A DNA stretch of 64,000 nt, taken from NCBI RefSeq assembly GCF_019443425.1, contig NZ_CP080382.1:2356001-2420000 (forward strand). Direction: 5' to 3'. Numbering within the stretch: the stretch's first letter is position 1; each line of letters begins with the position of its first letter. Origin of the DNA: Arthrobacter sp. PAMC25284 (GTDB lineage Bacteria > Actinomycetota > Actinomycetes > Actinomycetales > Micrococcaceae). Positions 1 through 8,957 of this stretch are shown here, piece by piece. The notes beneath the pieces were generated by a model. It was not told where the DNA came from. It saw nothing but the letters and a program-made list of their open reading frames with translations, and ran no database searches. A program made the position numbers and the translations under genes.

Positions 1-575
1 CCATTGCCTTCGCGGCCGCCTACGCCCTGGTCTGGCCCGCCCACTGGGCAGCCCGCTACACACCGCCAAACGTCGTTAACAGCCGGTCACGGCGGTCCCA
101 AGCCGTGGCCGCCGGCGCTGTGGCATTCGCCCACGGACTCCAGGACGGCCAGCGGACCAGTGCCATCCTGGTACTGGCCCTGCTCGCCGCCGGGCTCTCC
201 GATGGCGCCTCGCTGCCACCGTGGGTTGCGGTGCTCACCGCCGCGATGCTGGCCGCAGGCACCCTGGCCGGCGGCTGGAGGATTTCTTATACGATCGGAT
301 ACCGGCTGAGCCGGATTGACCCGCTTCGCGGCTTCGTCGCCTTGCTGTGGAGTTCCACGCTGCTGCTGGTGGGCGCCGTCGCCTTGCATCTGCCTATGTC
401 CACGACGCACACCACCACCTCAGCCGTGCTCGGGGCCGGTGCCAACCAGAATTTTTCCTCGGTGAACCGCCGCCTGGCTATCCGAATCCTCGTCTACTGG
501 CTTCTGACACCGGCGATGGCCGCTGCTGGGGCGTTCGTTCTGCAGTTGGCGCTCTCGCCCCTTGCCGGAAAGTAG
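1..575 (+). CDS. pit: PiT-family inorganic phosphate transporter, C-terminal part
   Basis: This is the 3' part of a low-affinity inorganic phosphate permease that takes up phosphate across the cytoplasmic membrane with a cation. The reading frame (codons starting at base 3) is open from the window edge, so the start lies outside. Several hydrophobic segments alternate with short loops. The PiT family signatures visible are AFAHGLQDGQ near the left end and the second repeat, with the stretch PMSTTHTTTSAVLGAG. The gene converges on pstB, with only about 11 bases between the two stop codons, so a low-affinity and a high-affinity phosphate system sit side by side. Family assignment is firm; the exact cation is inferred from the family. 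Confidence 0.85.
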   Translation, partial: IAFAAAYALVWPAHWAARYTPPNVVNSRSRRSQAVAAGAVAFAHGLQDGQRTSAILVLALLAAGLSDGASLPPWVAVLTAAMLAAGTLAGGWRISYTIGYRLSRIDPLRGFVALLWSSTLLLVGAVALHLPMSTTHTTTSAVLGAGANQNFSSVNRRLAIRILVYWLLTPAMAAAGAFVLQLALSPLAGK

Positions 576-586
576 AGACTCCGGGT

Positions 587-1366
587 TTACCCGAAGCGTC
601 CGGAGACGTAGTCCTCGGTGGCCTTCTGGGTCGGGTTACTGAAGATCGTGTGGGTGTCGCCGAACTCGATCAGCTTGCCGGGCTTGCCGGTGCCGGCAAT
701 GTTGAAGAACGCCGTCCGGTCAGAGACGCGCGCCGCCTGCTGCATGTTGTGGGTCACGATCACCACGGTGTAGTGGTCCTTGAGGTCGTTGATGAGGTCC
801 TCAATCGCGAGCGTGGAGATTGGGTCCAGGGCGGAGCAGGGCTCGTCCATCAGGATCACCTGGGGTTCCACGGCAATCGCACGGGCGATGCAGAGGCGCT
901 GCTGCTGCCCGCCGGAGAGGCCGGAGCCGGGCTTGGCGAGGCGGTCCTTGACCTCGTTCCACAGGTTGGCGCCCTGCAGGGAGCGCTCGACGAGGGCGTC
1001 GGCCTCCCCCTTGGAGATCTTCTGGTTGTTCAGCTTCACGCCGGCCAGTACGTTATCCCGGATGGACATGGTCGGGAATGGGTTCGGCCGCTGAAAGACC
1101 ATACCGATCTGCGAGCGGACGGTGACTGGGTCAACGGAGGGTCCGTACAGGTTGTCGCCGTCCAGCAGGACCTCCCCTTCGACCCGGGCACCCGGAATCA
1201 CTTCGTGCATGCGGTTCAGGGTACGCAGGAAGGTGGACTTGCCACAGCCGGACGGGCCGATGAAGGCCGTGACGGATTTAGCCTCAATGTTGATGTTGAC
1301 GTCTTCGACCGCGAGGAATTTGCTGTAATAGACGTTCAGGTCCTTGACGTCGATGCGCTTAGACAT
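587..1366 (-). CDS. pstB: phosphate ABC transporter ATP-binding protein PstB
   Basis: ATPase subunit of the high-affinity phosphate importer PstSCAB, acting on the cytoplasmic face of the membrane. At 259 residues it has the usual length. Visible motifs are the Walker A loop GPSGCGKS, the ABC signature LSGGQQQR, the Walker B segment [13 protein letters not shown] and the switch histidine in VIVTHNM. The ATG is preceded by an AAGGAA ribosome site. It is the last gene of a minus-strand operon pstS-pstC-pstA-pstB, 46 bases after pstA. No phoU is seen immediately downstream; the next gene is the convergent PiT permease. Confidence 0.97.
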   Translation of the reverse strand: MSKRIDVKDLNVYYSKFLAVEDVNINIEAKSVTAFIGPSGCGKSTFLRTLNRMHEVIPGARVEGEVLLDGDNLYGPSVDPVTVRSQIGMVFQRPNPFPTMSIRDNVLAGVKLNNQKISKGEADALVERSLQGANLWNEVKDRLAKPGSGLSGGQQQRLCIARAIAVEPQVILMDEPCSALDPISTLAIEDLINDLKDHYTVVIVTHNMQQAARVSDRTAFFNIAGTGKPGKLIEFGDTHTIFSNPTQKATEDYVSGRFG

Positions 1367-1412
1367 GGTGTTCCTTCAGTTCTGGAGGTGGGCGGCGGAC
1401 GCTGGCCGGGGC

Positions 1413-2522
1413 CTAGCGGCCGGCTTTCGGGGCGAAGACGCGGGCAACCAGGCGGGCGGCAAGGTTGAGCAGCATCACGAGAATAATGAGGACCAGCGCG
1501 GCACCCCATGCACGCTGGGAGGACGGATCCGGGTTGGACGGCGAGGTGGGGTTGAGGATCTGGGTGTAGATGAAGGTCGGCAGCGACGCCATCCAGCCGC
1601 TGAAGACGTTCGCGTTGATACCGGTGGCAAAGCCCGCGGTGACAAGAATCGGTGCAGTTTCGCCGATGACCCGCGCGATCGCAAGCGTGATGCCGGACGC
1701 GATGCCGGAGATCGCCGTCGGGATCACCACCTTCAGGATGGTCCGCCACTTCCGGACGCCGAGCGCGTACGCCGCCTCCCGCAGTTCGTTGGGGACGATC
1801 TTGAGCATTTCCTCACTGGATCGGACCACCACCGGGATCATCAGCACGGACAGCGCGACGGCGGCCACGGCGCCGGTCTTGGTCCCGGGCCCCACGACCG
1901 CGAAAAAGAAGGCAGCCGCGAACAGGCCGGCCACGATCGAGGGAATGCCGGTCATCACGTCAATGAAGAACGTGATGACGCGGGACAGCGGGCGGTCGTT
2001 GCCGTACTCCACGAGGTAAATCGATGTCAGCAGGCCAACGGGTACGGAGATGGCTGTCGCCAGCAAGGTGATCTGGACGGTGCCGAGCATCGCGTGGTAG
2101 ATACCGCCCACCACCGGGGTGCCCTCCTCGACGCTCTTGTTGTCGAAAGATCCCGTGACGCCGTTCATTGACGTAGTGAGGAACCCGGGATCGAGCAGGC
2201 CCGGCAGCCCGTTGATGAGGACGGTCCAGATGACGGAGATCAGCGGCAGCAACGCAATCAGGAAGGCGCCCACCACCAGGCAGGTGGCGAGCCGGTCCGT
2301 TGCGCGGCGCGAGCCCTCCACGACGCGGCTCCAGCCGCTCAGGCCGGCGGTGAAAAGGATGGCGGAGACGATTCCCCAGCCGAAGGCGTTGAAACCGATC
2401 AGGGCCAGGACGGCGGCGCCGACAACGAGGGCGGCGGCCAGGACGGCATACGGGGCCCACTTTGGCAGCTGGCCCTTGGTGAGGGCGGACCGCTTGCGGA
2501 CCGGGTTCAGGGTGGAGGTCAT
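1413..2522 (-). CDS. pstA: phosphate ABC transporter permease PstA
   Basis: Inner-membrane permease subunit that pairs with PstC to form the phosphate channel. The 369-residue protein has an N-terminal extension of about 80 residues holding extra hydrophobic segments (near residues 25-60 and 80-105) before the conserved permease core. The core contains the EAA-type loop ELREAAYALGVRKWRTILKV, which contacts PstB. Its ATG follows the pstC stop codon directly (TAAATG), so translation is probably coupled. The longer N terminus is common in actinobacterial PstA; this is from family knowledge. Confidence 0.95.
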   Translation of the reverse strand: MTSTLNPVRKRSALTKGQLPKWAPYAVLAAALVVGAAVLALIGFNAFGWGIVSAILFTAGLSGWSRVVEGSRRATDRLATCLVVGAFLIALLPLISVIWTVLINGLPGLLDPGFLTTSMNGVTGSFDNKSVEEGTPVVGGIYHAMLGTVQITLLATAISVPVGLLTSIYLVEYGNDRPLSRVITFFIDVMTGIPSIVAGLFAAAFFFAVVGPGTKTGAVAAVALSVLMIPVVVRSSEEMLKIVPNELREAAYALGVRKWRTILKVVIPTAISGIASGITLAIARVIGETAPILVTAGFATGINANVFSGWMASLPTFIYTQILNPTSPSNPDPSSQRAWGAALVLIILVMLLNLAARLVARVFAPKAGR

Positions 2523-3455
2523 TTAGTTGGCTCCCGAGAATTCTTTGTGCCGGGTGATGATCCAGCGGGCGATCATGTTCACACCCAGGGTGATGACGAA
2601 GAGGACCAGGCCGGCGGCGATCAGCGTGCTGACTTTCAAGCCGCTGGCCTCGGGGAAGTTGAGGGCGATTTCGGCGGCGATGGTCTGGTTGCCGGACTGG
2701 ATCAGGCTGGCGGTCAGTGCTCCGGAGGACAGGACGAGCGCGACCGCCATGGTCTCGCCGAGCGCCCGGCCCAGGCCGAGCATAATGGCGCTGATGATCC
2801 CTGGCCGGCCGAACGGCAGGACCGCCATGCGGATCATCTCCCAGCGGGTGGCGCCGAGTGCCAGCGCAGCCTCTTCGTGCAGCTTGGGGGTCTGCAGGAA
2901 GATTTCCCGGGACAGCGAGGTAATGATCGGCAGGACCATAACGGCGAGGACGATGCCGGCCGTGAGAATCGTCTTCCCGGTGGCGGAGGCCGGGCCCTCG
3001 AAGATCGGCAGCCAGCCCATGTTCGCGGCCAGCCAGGTGTAGGCCGGGGAGATTTCGCTGGCGAGGAACGTGGCGCCCCAGGCGCCGTAAACCACCGAGG
3101 GGATGGCGGCCAGCAGGTCTATGACGTAGCCGAGACCGGATGCGAGGCGGCGCGGGGCGAAATGCGAAATGAAGAGCGCAACGCCGATGGCGATCGGCGT
3201 GGCGATGACCAGGGCGATCGCCGCAGCGATGACCGTGCCGATCACGATCGGCCAGATGTATGCGAAGAAGCCTTCGCCGCCCTGGATCTCGCCCGGAGGT
3301 GCCACGAAAGCGGGGATCGCCTGGACGACCAGAAAGAGTGCCACTCCGAAGAGCACGGCAAGGATCAGGCACCCGGCGGCCAGGGTGGCTGCGGAAAAGA
3401 CCTTGTCTCCGGCGCGGCCTGCGCTCCGGGACGATGTCTGGGCGGTGGTGGTCAC
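2523..3455 (-). CDS. pstC: phosphate ABC transporter permease PstC
   Basis: Permease partner of PstA. The 310-residue protein shows about six hydrophobic helices, a first one near residues 20-48, and the EAA-type loop around LHEEAALALGATRWEMIRM. Conserved Pst permease features such as PSVVYG after the second helix are present. It lies 194 bases downstream of pstS, and that gap holds a strong stem-loop, which probably sets a lower expression of the membrane and ATPase genes than of the binding protein. It is directly joined to pstA. Confidence 0.95.
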   Translation of the reverse strand: MTTTAQTSSRSAGRAGDKVFSAATLAAGCLILAVLFGVALFLVVQAIPAFVAPPGEIQGGEGFFAYIWPIVIGTVIAAAIALVIATPIAIGVALFISHFAPRRLASGLGYVIDLLAAIPSVVYGAWGATFLASEISPAYTWLAANMGWLPIFEGPASATGKTILTAGIVLAVMVLPIITSLSREIFLQTPKLHEEAALALGATRWEMIRMAVLPFGRPGIISAIMLGLGRALGETMAVALVLSSGALTASLIQSGNQTIAAEIALNFPEASGLKVSTLIAAGLVLFVITLGVNMIARWIITRHKEFSGAN

Positions 3456-3550
3456 TTCACGGTCCTTCAGATTCGATCGGGACCGGTGGCCCGGGCGGAT
3501 TCCTCCGCCGGCCGCACCGGTGATTCCTTGAATGGTCGGGCAAACGCGTT

Positions 3551-3604
3551 GGTTCCCTGCCCCGGGATGGGCCGTCTTTGACGGCCCGTCCGGGACAGGG
3601 AACC
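3551..3604 (-). terminator. pstS-pstC intergenic stem-loop (attenuator or mRNA stabiliser)
   Basis: A near-perfect inverted repeat with arms of about 25 bases, starting GGTTCCCTG and ending CAGGGAACC, closes around a short TCTTT-containing loop. It follows the pstS stop codon and precedes pstC in the same transcription direction. There is no clear U-run after it on the minus strand, so partial termination or protection of the pstS 3' end is more likely than a full stop. Confidence 0.7.
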
Positions 3605-3649
3605 GGTGTCAGGCTGGTGTTCCCACTATGCCCTACGCGCAATGAATCC

Positions 3650-4768
3650 CTAGGACTTGGCCTTGATGGATTCGATGGACTTGAGCGCCTTGTCCTGGAG
3701 GGTCTTGGACAGCGGCGCAGACTTGGCGGCTTCAGCGGCGGCGTTCTGGCCGGCGTCGGAGACGACGTAGCTCTCGAAGGCCTTTACGAGGTCAGCGGTT
3801 GCCTGCGTGTCGTAAGAGCTGCAGACAATGTGGAAGGAGACGAGCACGATCGGGTAGACGCCCTCGACCGTCGTGGCCCGGTCCAGCTTGATGGAAAGGT
3901 CATTGGCGTTGCGGCCCTCCACCGGGCTGCCCGCGTCGACGGCCTTGGCCGCTGCCTCGGCGGAGATCTTGGTGAAGGTGCTGCCGACCTTGATCTCAGC
4001 GGTGCCGAGCTTGCCGCTCACGGCGGAGTCATCCGCGTAGGTCACAGCACCGGGGGTGTCGGTGACGGTCTTGACGACGCCGGAGGTTCCCTTGGCATTC
4101 TCGCCACCAAGGGAAGCGGGCCAGATGCCGGCGGCCTTGTCGGTCCAGGCATCCGGTGCGGCAGCAGACAGGTAATCGGTGAAGTTCGAGGTGGTGCCGG
4201 AATCGTCCGAGCGGTGGACCGGGGTGACCTTCAGGTCAGGCAAGGTGGCGTCCGGGTTCAGTGCGGCGATCGCCGGGTCATTCCAGGCGGCGATCTCGCC
4301 ACGGAAAATCTTGGCAACCGTGGGGGCGTCCAGCTTCAGTTCCTTGACCTCGGGCAGGTTGTAGGCCACGGCGATCGGGGAAATGTAGACCGGGATGTTG
4401 AGGGCCCCGTCCGGTCCGCACTGGGCGGTGGAGCTGGCAAGCTCGTCATCCTTCAGGTAGGCGTCAGAGCCGGCGAACTGGGCCGAGCCGTCCAGGATGG
4501 CCTTGCGCCCTGCGCCGGAGCCATCCGGGGAGTACTGCACAGTGACACCCTGGTTCGCGGCAGCGAAGTTGGTCTTCCAGACGTCCATGGCCGCGCCCTG
4601 CGCCGAAGAGCCAATGCCGGTCAGGGTGCCGGTAACGTTGGCGCCGCCGGCGGCCGGGGAGCCTGCGGGGGTGCCTGTTGCGTTATCCGAACCGCAGGCG
4701 GTGAGCGCGAGTGCGCCAACTGCAATGGCAGCGATAGCCGCGTGGCGGCCGAAGCGAAGTGCCTTCAC
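3650..4768 (-). CDS. pstS: phosphate-binding lipoprotein PstS
   Basis: Extracellular phosphate-binding component of PstSCAB, anchored to the outer face of the membrane. The start is GTG, with GGAAGGGG about 8 bases upstream. The 372-residue product begins with a lipoprotein signal: a basic start, a hydrophobic stretch AAIAAIAVGALALTAC and a lipobox cysteine at about residue 26, followed by CGSDN. The mature part has PstS phosphate-site motifs such as GIGSSAQGAAMDVW and HRSDDSGTT. It is the first gene of the operon and has candidate PHO boxes upstream. Confidence 0.96.
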   Translation of the reverse strand: MKALRFGRHAAIAAIAVGALALTACGSDNATGTPAGSPAAGGANVTGTLTGIGSSAQGAAMDVWKTNFAAANQGVTVQYSPDGSGAGRKAILDGSAQFAGSDAYLKDDELASSTAQCGPDGALNIPVYISPIAVAYNLPEVKELKLDAPTVAKIFRGEIAAWNDPAIAALNPDATLPDLKVTPVHRSDDSGTTSNFTDYLSAAAPDAWTDKAAGIWPASLGGENAKGTSGVVKTVTDTPGAVTYADDSAVSGKLGTAEIKVGSTFTKISAEAAAKAVDAGSPVEGRNANDLSIKLDRATTVEGVYPIVLVSFHIVCSSYDTQATADLVKAFESYVVSDAGQNAAAEAAKSAPLSKTLQDKALKSIESIKAKS

Positions 4769-4863
4769 TGAATGTGCCCCTTCCAGGGATTCTCTGTGCG
4801 TGCCGGACCTGGGACGGCCGGGCGAGGATGCGTACGGTTTGTACCTTCATCGAACTTAGGATC

Positions 4864-4896
4864 CCCAAGTGAAGAGAATGGCGGTCCAAAGTGAAC
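4864..4896 (-). promoter_or_regulatory. candidate PHO box (PhoP-type direct repeats) upstream of pstS
   Basis: On the minus strand two direct repeats, GTTCACTTTGG (4886-4896) and CTTCACTTGGG (4864-4874), are exactly 22 bases apart with one 11-base unit between them. PhoP sites of actinobacteria are built from 11-base units starting GTTCAC, so the spacing fits. The sites lie about 95-130 bases before the pstS start. The match is by eye and the middle unit is poor. Confidence 0.5.
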
Positions 4897-5019
4897 AGCA
4901 GATTAACGACGCCGGGACATTGCCTTACACCGCCGCACCGCCACTGCGTGTTGCGCGTCACATCTCCACCTTACTTTGGGTGTGCCTGGACGGCCATGGC
5001 CGGCAAATAGACTGGGGAC

Positions 5020-6147
5020 ATGGCCACCGGTACCGGATTTTCCGCGAGCACACGTTTCCTGCGCGGCCGGGTCCGCACCGGGATCACCCGGAGCCGGAAC
5101 TCCGTAATGCCGGCTGCGCAGATGACCGCCGCCGCGGTGGGCGCCTACGCCTTTGCCGAATACGTCCTGGGGCACAAGGGGCCGCTGTTCGCAGCAACGT
5201 CCGCCCTGATCGCCCTCGGCTTCTCCCGGGATCCCCGGCTGCGCCGCGTCATGGAAGTGGGCCTCGGCTGCACCATCGGGATCGTGGTGGGCGACCTGCT
5301 CCTGCACTGGCTCGGCTCAGGCATCTGGCAGGCCGCCGTCGTCCTCTTCTTCTCCATCCTGCTGGCCCGTTTTCTGGACGGCGGGACAATCTTTACCACC
5401 CAGCTCGGGTTGCAGTCCCTGCTGGTGGTGCTGTTGCCCGTGCCGCCGGGCGGCCCGTTCACCCGTAGCCTCGACGCTGTCGTGGGTGGATTGTTCGCCC
5501 TGCTACTGACGGTCCTTATCCCCAAGGATCCGCGCCGGGAGCCCCGCAAGGATGTCCGGATGCTTTTGCACGAACTTTCCAAGGTGCTGCGTGAGTGCGC
5601 CTCAGCGCTCCACTACAGCGATTCCACCCAGGCCTGGCATGCCTTGATCCGGGGCCGGAACTGCCAGCCCCTCGTCGATGCGATGCGCCAGTCCCTGCGT
5701 GCGTCCGGCGAAGTGGCCACCCTGGCCCCCGCGTACCGGCGGCACCGGGACACGCTGGACAAGCTCGAGACGTCGCTGGACTATATCGATCTTGCCCTGC
5801 GCAACAGCCGGGTCTTCGCCCGTCGGCTGACGAGCGCCATCAATCATGCGGCCCTCTCCGACGAGGCGACGCAGAACATCGCCGATGTCCTGCAGGAGAC
5901 GGCGATGGCGGTGGACAGCCTCTCCGCGGGCCTGGCAGCCATGAACGACAGCGAGCGCAGGGCAAATTTGCGGACCGCACGGCTCGAACTCAGCGCGGTC
6001 GCCGCCCAACTGCACCCGAAAATGCTTGAGGTGCGGAAGCTGGAAGGCGAAACCGTGGTGATGCTCTTCCGACCGCTGATGGTGGACCTGCTGGAAGCCG
6101 CCGGCATGGAGTCGAACGAGGCCCGGGATGCCCTTCCGCCGCTGTAG
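5020..6147 (+). CDS. FUSC-like (aromatic acid exporter type) membrane protein
   Basis: A 375-residue protein with an N-terminal hydrophobic half (about residues 30-165, five or six helices) and a soluble helical C-terminal half. The layout fits the fusaric acid resistance/aromatic acid exporter superfamily, to which sequences such as the GLQSLLVVLLPVPPG segment and the RSLDAVVGGLFALLLTVLIP helix belong in style. The substrate cannot be read from sequence. It is transcribed divergently from pstS and stands alone before radA. Assignment to the superfamily is likely; a role in efflux is inferred. Confidence 0.65.
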   Translation: MATGTGFSASTRFLRGRVRTGITRSRNSVMPAAQMTAAAVGAYAFAEYVLGHKGPLFAATSALIALGFSRDPRLRRVMEVGLGCTIGIVVGDLLLHWLGSGIWQAAVVLFFSILLARFLDGGTIFTTQLGLQSLLVVLLPVPPGGPFTRSLDAVVGGLFALLLTVLIPKDPRREPRKDVRMLLHELSKVLRECASALHYSDSTQAWHALIRGRNCQPLVDAMRQSLRASGEVATLAPAYRRHRDTLDKLETSLDYIDLALRNSRVFARRLTSAINHAALSDEATQNIADVLQETAMAVDSLSAGLAAMNDSERRANLRTARLELSAVAAQLHPKMLEVRKLEGETVVMLFRPLMVDLLEAAGMESNEARDALPPL

Positions 6148-6217
6148 CCGGTGGGCCGGCGGGTGTTCGGGAACACCGCGGCAGGTGGATGTCAGTGACC
6201 ACGGATAAGGTGAAGCA

Positions 6218-7592
6218 ATGGCAACCAAAACTTCCCGGGCTTCCAAAGCGACCGGCTATAAATGCGGCGAATGCGGCTGGACCACGGCCAAGTGGGTTGG
6301 CCGTTGCGGCGAATGCCAGGCGTGGGGCAGCGTTGAGGAGACCGGCGCCGCGGTGGCCCGCACGACGGCGGCCACCACCGTCCTGGAACCCGCCCGCCGG
6401 ATCGCCGACGTCGACGCCACGACGGCCGCCTTCCTGCCCACCGGTGTGGACGAACTCGACCGGGTCCTCGGCGGCGGGCTGGTTCCCGGAGCCGTCATCC
6501 TGCTTGCCGGCGAGCCCGGTGTCGGCAAGTCCACCCTGCTGCTGGACGTCGCGGCGAAGTTTGCCCGCACGGCGCAGGATGTCCTCTACATTACGGGCGA
6601 GGAATCCGCCGCGCAGGTGAAGCTCCGCGCGGACCGGATCGACGCCGTCGCGGAGTCCCTGTACCTCTCCGCCGAAACGGACCTCGGACAGGCGCTGGGG
6701 CAGGTGGAGAAGCTCGAACCGCGGCTGCTGGTGGTGGACTCGGTGCAGACCCTGAGCAGCGCCGACGTCGAAGGCAGCGCCGGTGGCGTATCGCAGGTCC
6801 GCGAGGTTGCGGCGTCCCTCATCGCAGCGGCCAAGCGCCGCAACATGACCACCCTGCTGGTGGGGCACGTAACCAAGGACGGCTCCATCGCGGGGCCCCG
6901 CCTGCTCGAACACCTCGTGGACGTGGTCTGCCAGTTCGAAGGCGAACGGCATTCAAGGCTGCGGCTCCTGCGCGCCGTCAAGAACCGCTACGGACCCACG
7001 GACGATGTCGGCTGCTTTGACCTGAACGAGGACGGCATCACCGGACTCGCGGACCCCAGCGGGCTGTTCGTCTCGCGCACCAAAGAACCGGTCTCCGGCA
7101 CCTGTATCACAGTGACTCTGGAGGGCCGCCGGCCGTTGCTGGCCGAGGTCCAGTCCCTGCTCGCCGAGACCTCCAGTTCCCAGCCGCGCAGGGCCACAAG
7201 CGGACTCGACAGCTCCCGGGTGTCGATGCTGCTGGCCGTGCTGCAGCAGCGCGCCGGCTGCCTGCTGCATAAGGACGATTCGTATGTCGCCACCGTCGGC
7301 GGGGTGAAGCTCAGCGAACCGGCCACAGACCTCGCGGTGGCCCTGGCGGTCGCCTCCGCGAAGGCGAAAAAACCCCTGCCGCAACGGCTCATCGCCTTCG
7401 GCGAAGTAGGGCTGGCCGGGGAGGTCCGTCCGGTACCCGGCATCAACCAACGCATTCAGGAGGCGCACCGGCTGGGGTTCACCCATGCCGTGGTTCCGTC
7501 CAGCCCCAACGGCCCCGGCCCCGGTGCCCGCGGGCTTCACCGTCCGGGAAGTAGGGCATCTGGCGGAAGCGCTGGGCCTGCTCATCAGCTGA
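6218..7592 (+). CDS. radA: DNA repair protein RadA, frameshifted near the 3' end
   Basis: RadA is a RecA-like ATPase that promotes branch migration of recombination intermediates. It has a C4 zinc finger (C16, C19, C30, C33), Walker A GEPGVGKS at 98-105, the RadA motif KNRYG at 255-259 and a Lon-like C-terminal domain. The frame is normal to about residue 431, then a run of C at 7513-7516 or 7519-7522 carries one base too many. In the next frame the expected tail continues (PVPAGFTVREVGHLAEALGL) to TGA at 7590-7592, giving a normal length of 457 residues if one base is removed. Left uncorrected, the frame runs on to 8467 across the antisense of the desaturase gene, which is not credible protein. 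A sequencing error or a real recent mutation are both possible. Confidence 0.9.
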
Positions 7593-7695
7593 TTATCACG
7601 CTCCCGTCGCCGGCCCCCGCCGCGGCGATCGAGGCGGCCGAGGCGGCCGAGGCGCCTGTGGCGAGCACGCACGGTGCACGGCGGCGCATGGCAAA

Positions 7696-7724
7696 GGGGC
7701 GCCTGCCGCAATGGCAGACGCCCC
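7696..7724 (-). terminator. hairpin terminator between radA and the desaturase gene
   Basis: Arms GGGGCGCCTGCC and GGCAGACGCCCC (one mismatch) flank a five-base loop. On the minus strand the stem is followed by TTTG, which fits termination of the desaturase transcript. It may also serve the convergent radA. Confidence 0.6.
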
Positions 7725-7738
7725 CTCGCATTCCCCGG

Positions 7739-8944
7739 CTAGGCCTTTTTGGGCGGCAGGGCCAGTTTGAAGATCTTTGCCCAGGTGGAACCGACCTGCT
7801 TGAGCAGCGGCCCGGTGGTGTAGGGCAGGTTGTAGCGCTTGCAGATCTCCCGCACCTTGGGTGCGACCTCGCCGTACCGGTTGGAGGGCAGGTCCGGGAA
7901 CAAGTGGTGTTCGATCTGGTGCGAGAGGTTGCCCGTCATCAGGTGCATGAACTTGGAACCGGAGATGTTGGCCGAGCCGATCATCTGGCGGACATACCAG
8001 TCGCCGCGGGTCTCACCCTCGACCATTTCCTCGGTGAAGGTGTCGGTTCCGTCCGGGAAGTGCCCGCAGAAAATTACCGCGTGCGCCCAGACGTTGCGGA
8101 CGGCGTTCGCGGTCAGCGTGCCGTAGAGCGCCTGCTTTCCGGAGCCGGTCAGCATGGCGACGGCCGGAGTGGCGGCGTAGTCCTTGGTGAACTGTGTGAG
8201 GGCCTTGCGGCCCAGCGCCTTGAGGTCCTTGGTCAGCGCTTCCTTGGACTTGTTGCCCTCTTTGTAATCGACGAGCTCAAGGTCGTAGACGGCAATACCC
8301 CACTCAAAGACCGGCGCGAGCAGTGCGTTGTAGAGCGGGTTGCCCAGGTTGAAGGGCTTCCATTCCTGCTGGGGGTCCATTCGCAGCAGGTTGTACCCGA
8401 TGTCGTTGTCTTTGCCCACGACGTTGGTCCAGCGGTGGTGCAGGTCGTTGTGGGTGTGCTGCCATGACCGGGCCGGCGTGACGAAGTCCCATTCCCACGT
8501 GGTGGAGTGGATATCCGGGTCACGCATCCAGTCCCACTGGCCGTGCAGGATATTGTGGCCAAGTTCCATGTTTTCCAGAATCTTGGCGAAGCTCAGCAGG
8601 GTGGTGCCTGCGAACCAGGCGGGCTTGTTCTTGCTCACCAGCAGGAGCGCCCGGCCGGAAATTTCCAATCCGCGCTGGATCTTGATCATCCGGCGGATGT
8701 AGGCGGCGTCGGATGCCCCGCGCTTGCCCAGGATCTCGTCCTTGATGGCGTCCAGCTCACGGCCCAACTCGGCGACCTGCTCGTCTGAAAGGTGCGCGGC
8801 AGCGGGCGGCCGCACGAGCGGGCTTCCTGTCTCGGCAAGAGCCCCGGGCCGCTTCTTCGCGGTGGTGGCTGTTTTGACCCCGGAAGCAACGTCGCTGGCG
8901 ACGCTGTCTTCGGAGGTTTCAGGCTTGTTAGTAACAATCGTCAT
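7739..8944 (-). CDS. acyl-CoA/acyl-lipid fatty acid desaturase
   Basis: Membrane di-iron desaturase that introduces a double bond into fatty acyl chains, probably a delta-9 stearoyl-CoA type enzyme of the DesA3 class. The 401-residue protein has the three histidine boxes: HNILHGQ near residue 134, HNDLHHRW near 166 and HQIEHHLFPDLP near 345. These bind the two irons. Hydrophobic stretches between the boxes are short, as in this family. The ATG has AAGGAG upstream. It lies 13 bases after the ferredoxin reductase gene, which supplies electrons, so the two form an operon. Confidence 0.9.
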   Translation of the reverse strand: MTIVTNKPETSEDSVASDVASGVKTATTAKKRPGALAETGSPLVRPPAAAHLSDEQVAELGRELDAIKDEILGKRGASDAAYIRRMIKIQRGLEISGRALLLVSKNKPAWFAGTTLLSFAKILENMELGHNILHGQWDWMRDPDIHSTTWEWDFVTPARSWQHTHNDLHHRWTNVVGKDNDIGYNLLRMDPQQEWKPFNLGNPLYNALLAPVFEWGIAVYDLELVDYKEGNKSKEALTKDLKALGRKALTQFTKDYAATPAVAMLTGSGKQALYGTLTANAVRNVWAHAVIFCGHFPDGTDTFTEEMVEGETRGDWYVRQMIGSANISGSKFMHLMTGNLSHQIEHHLFPDLPSNRYGEVAPKVREICKRYNLPYTTGPLLKQVGSTWAKIFKLALPPKKA

Positions 8945-8957
8945 TCGGTGATACTCC

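Noticed and set aside
7593..8467. Continuation of the radA frame for about 290 codons
   Set aside because: It runs antisense to the desaturase gene and shows no RadA sequence; it results from the frameshift.
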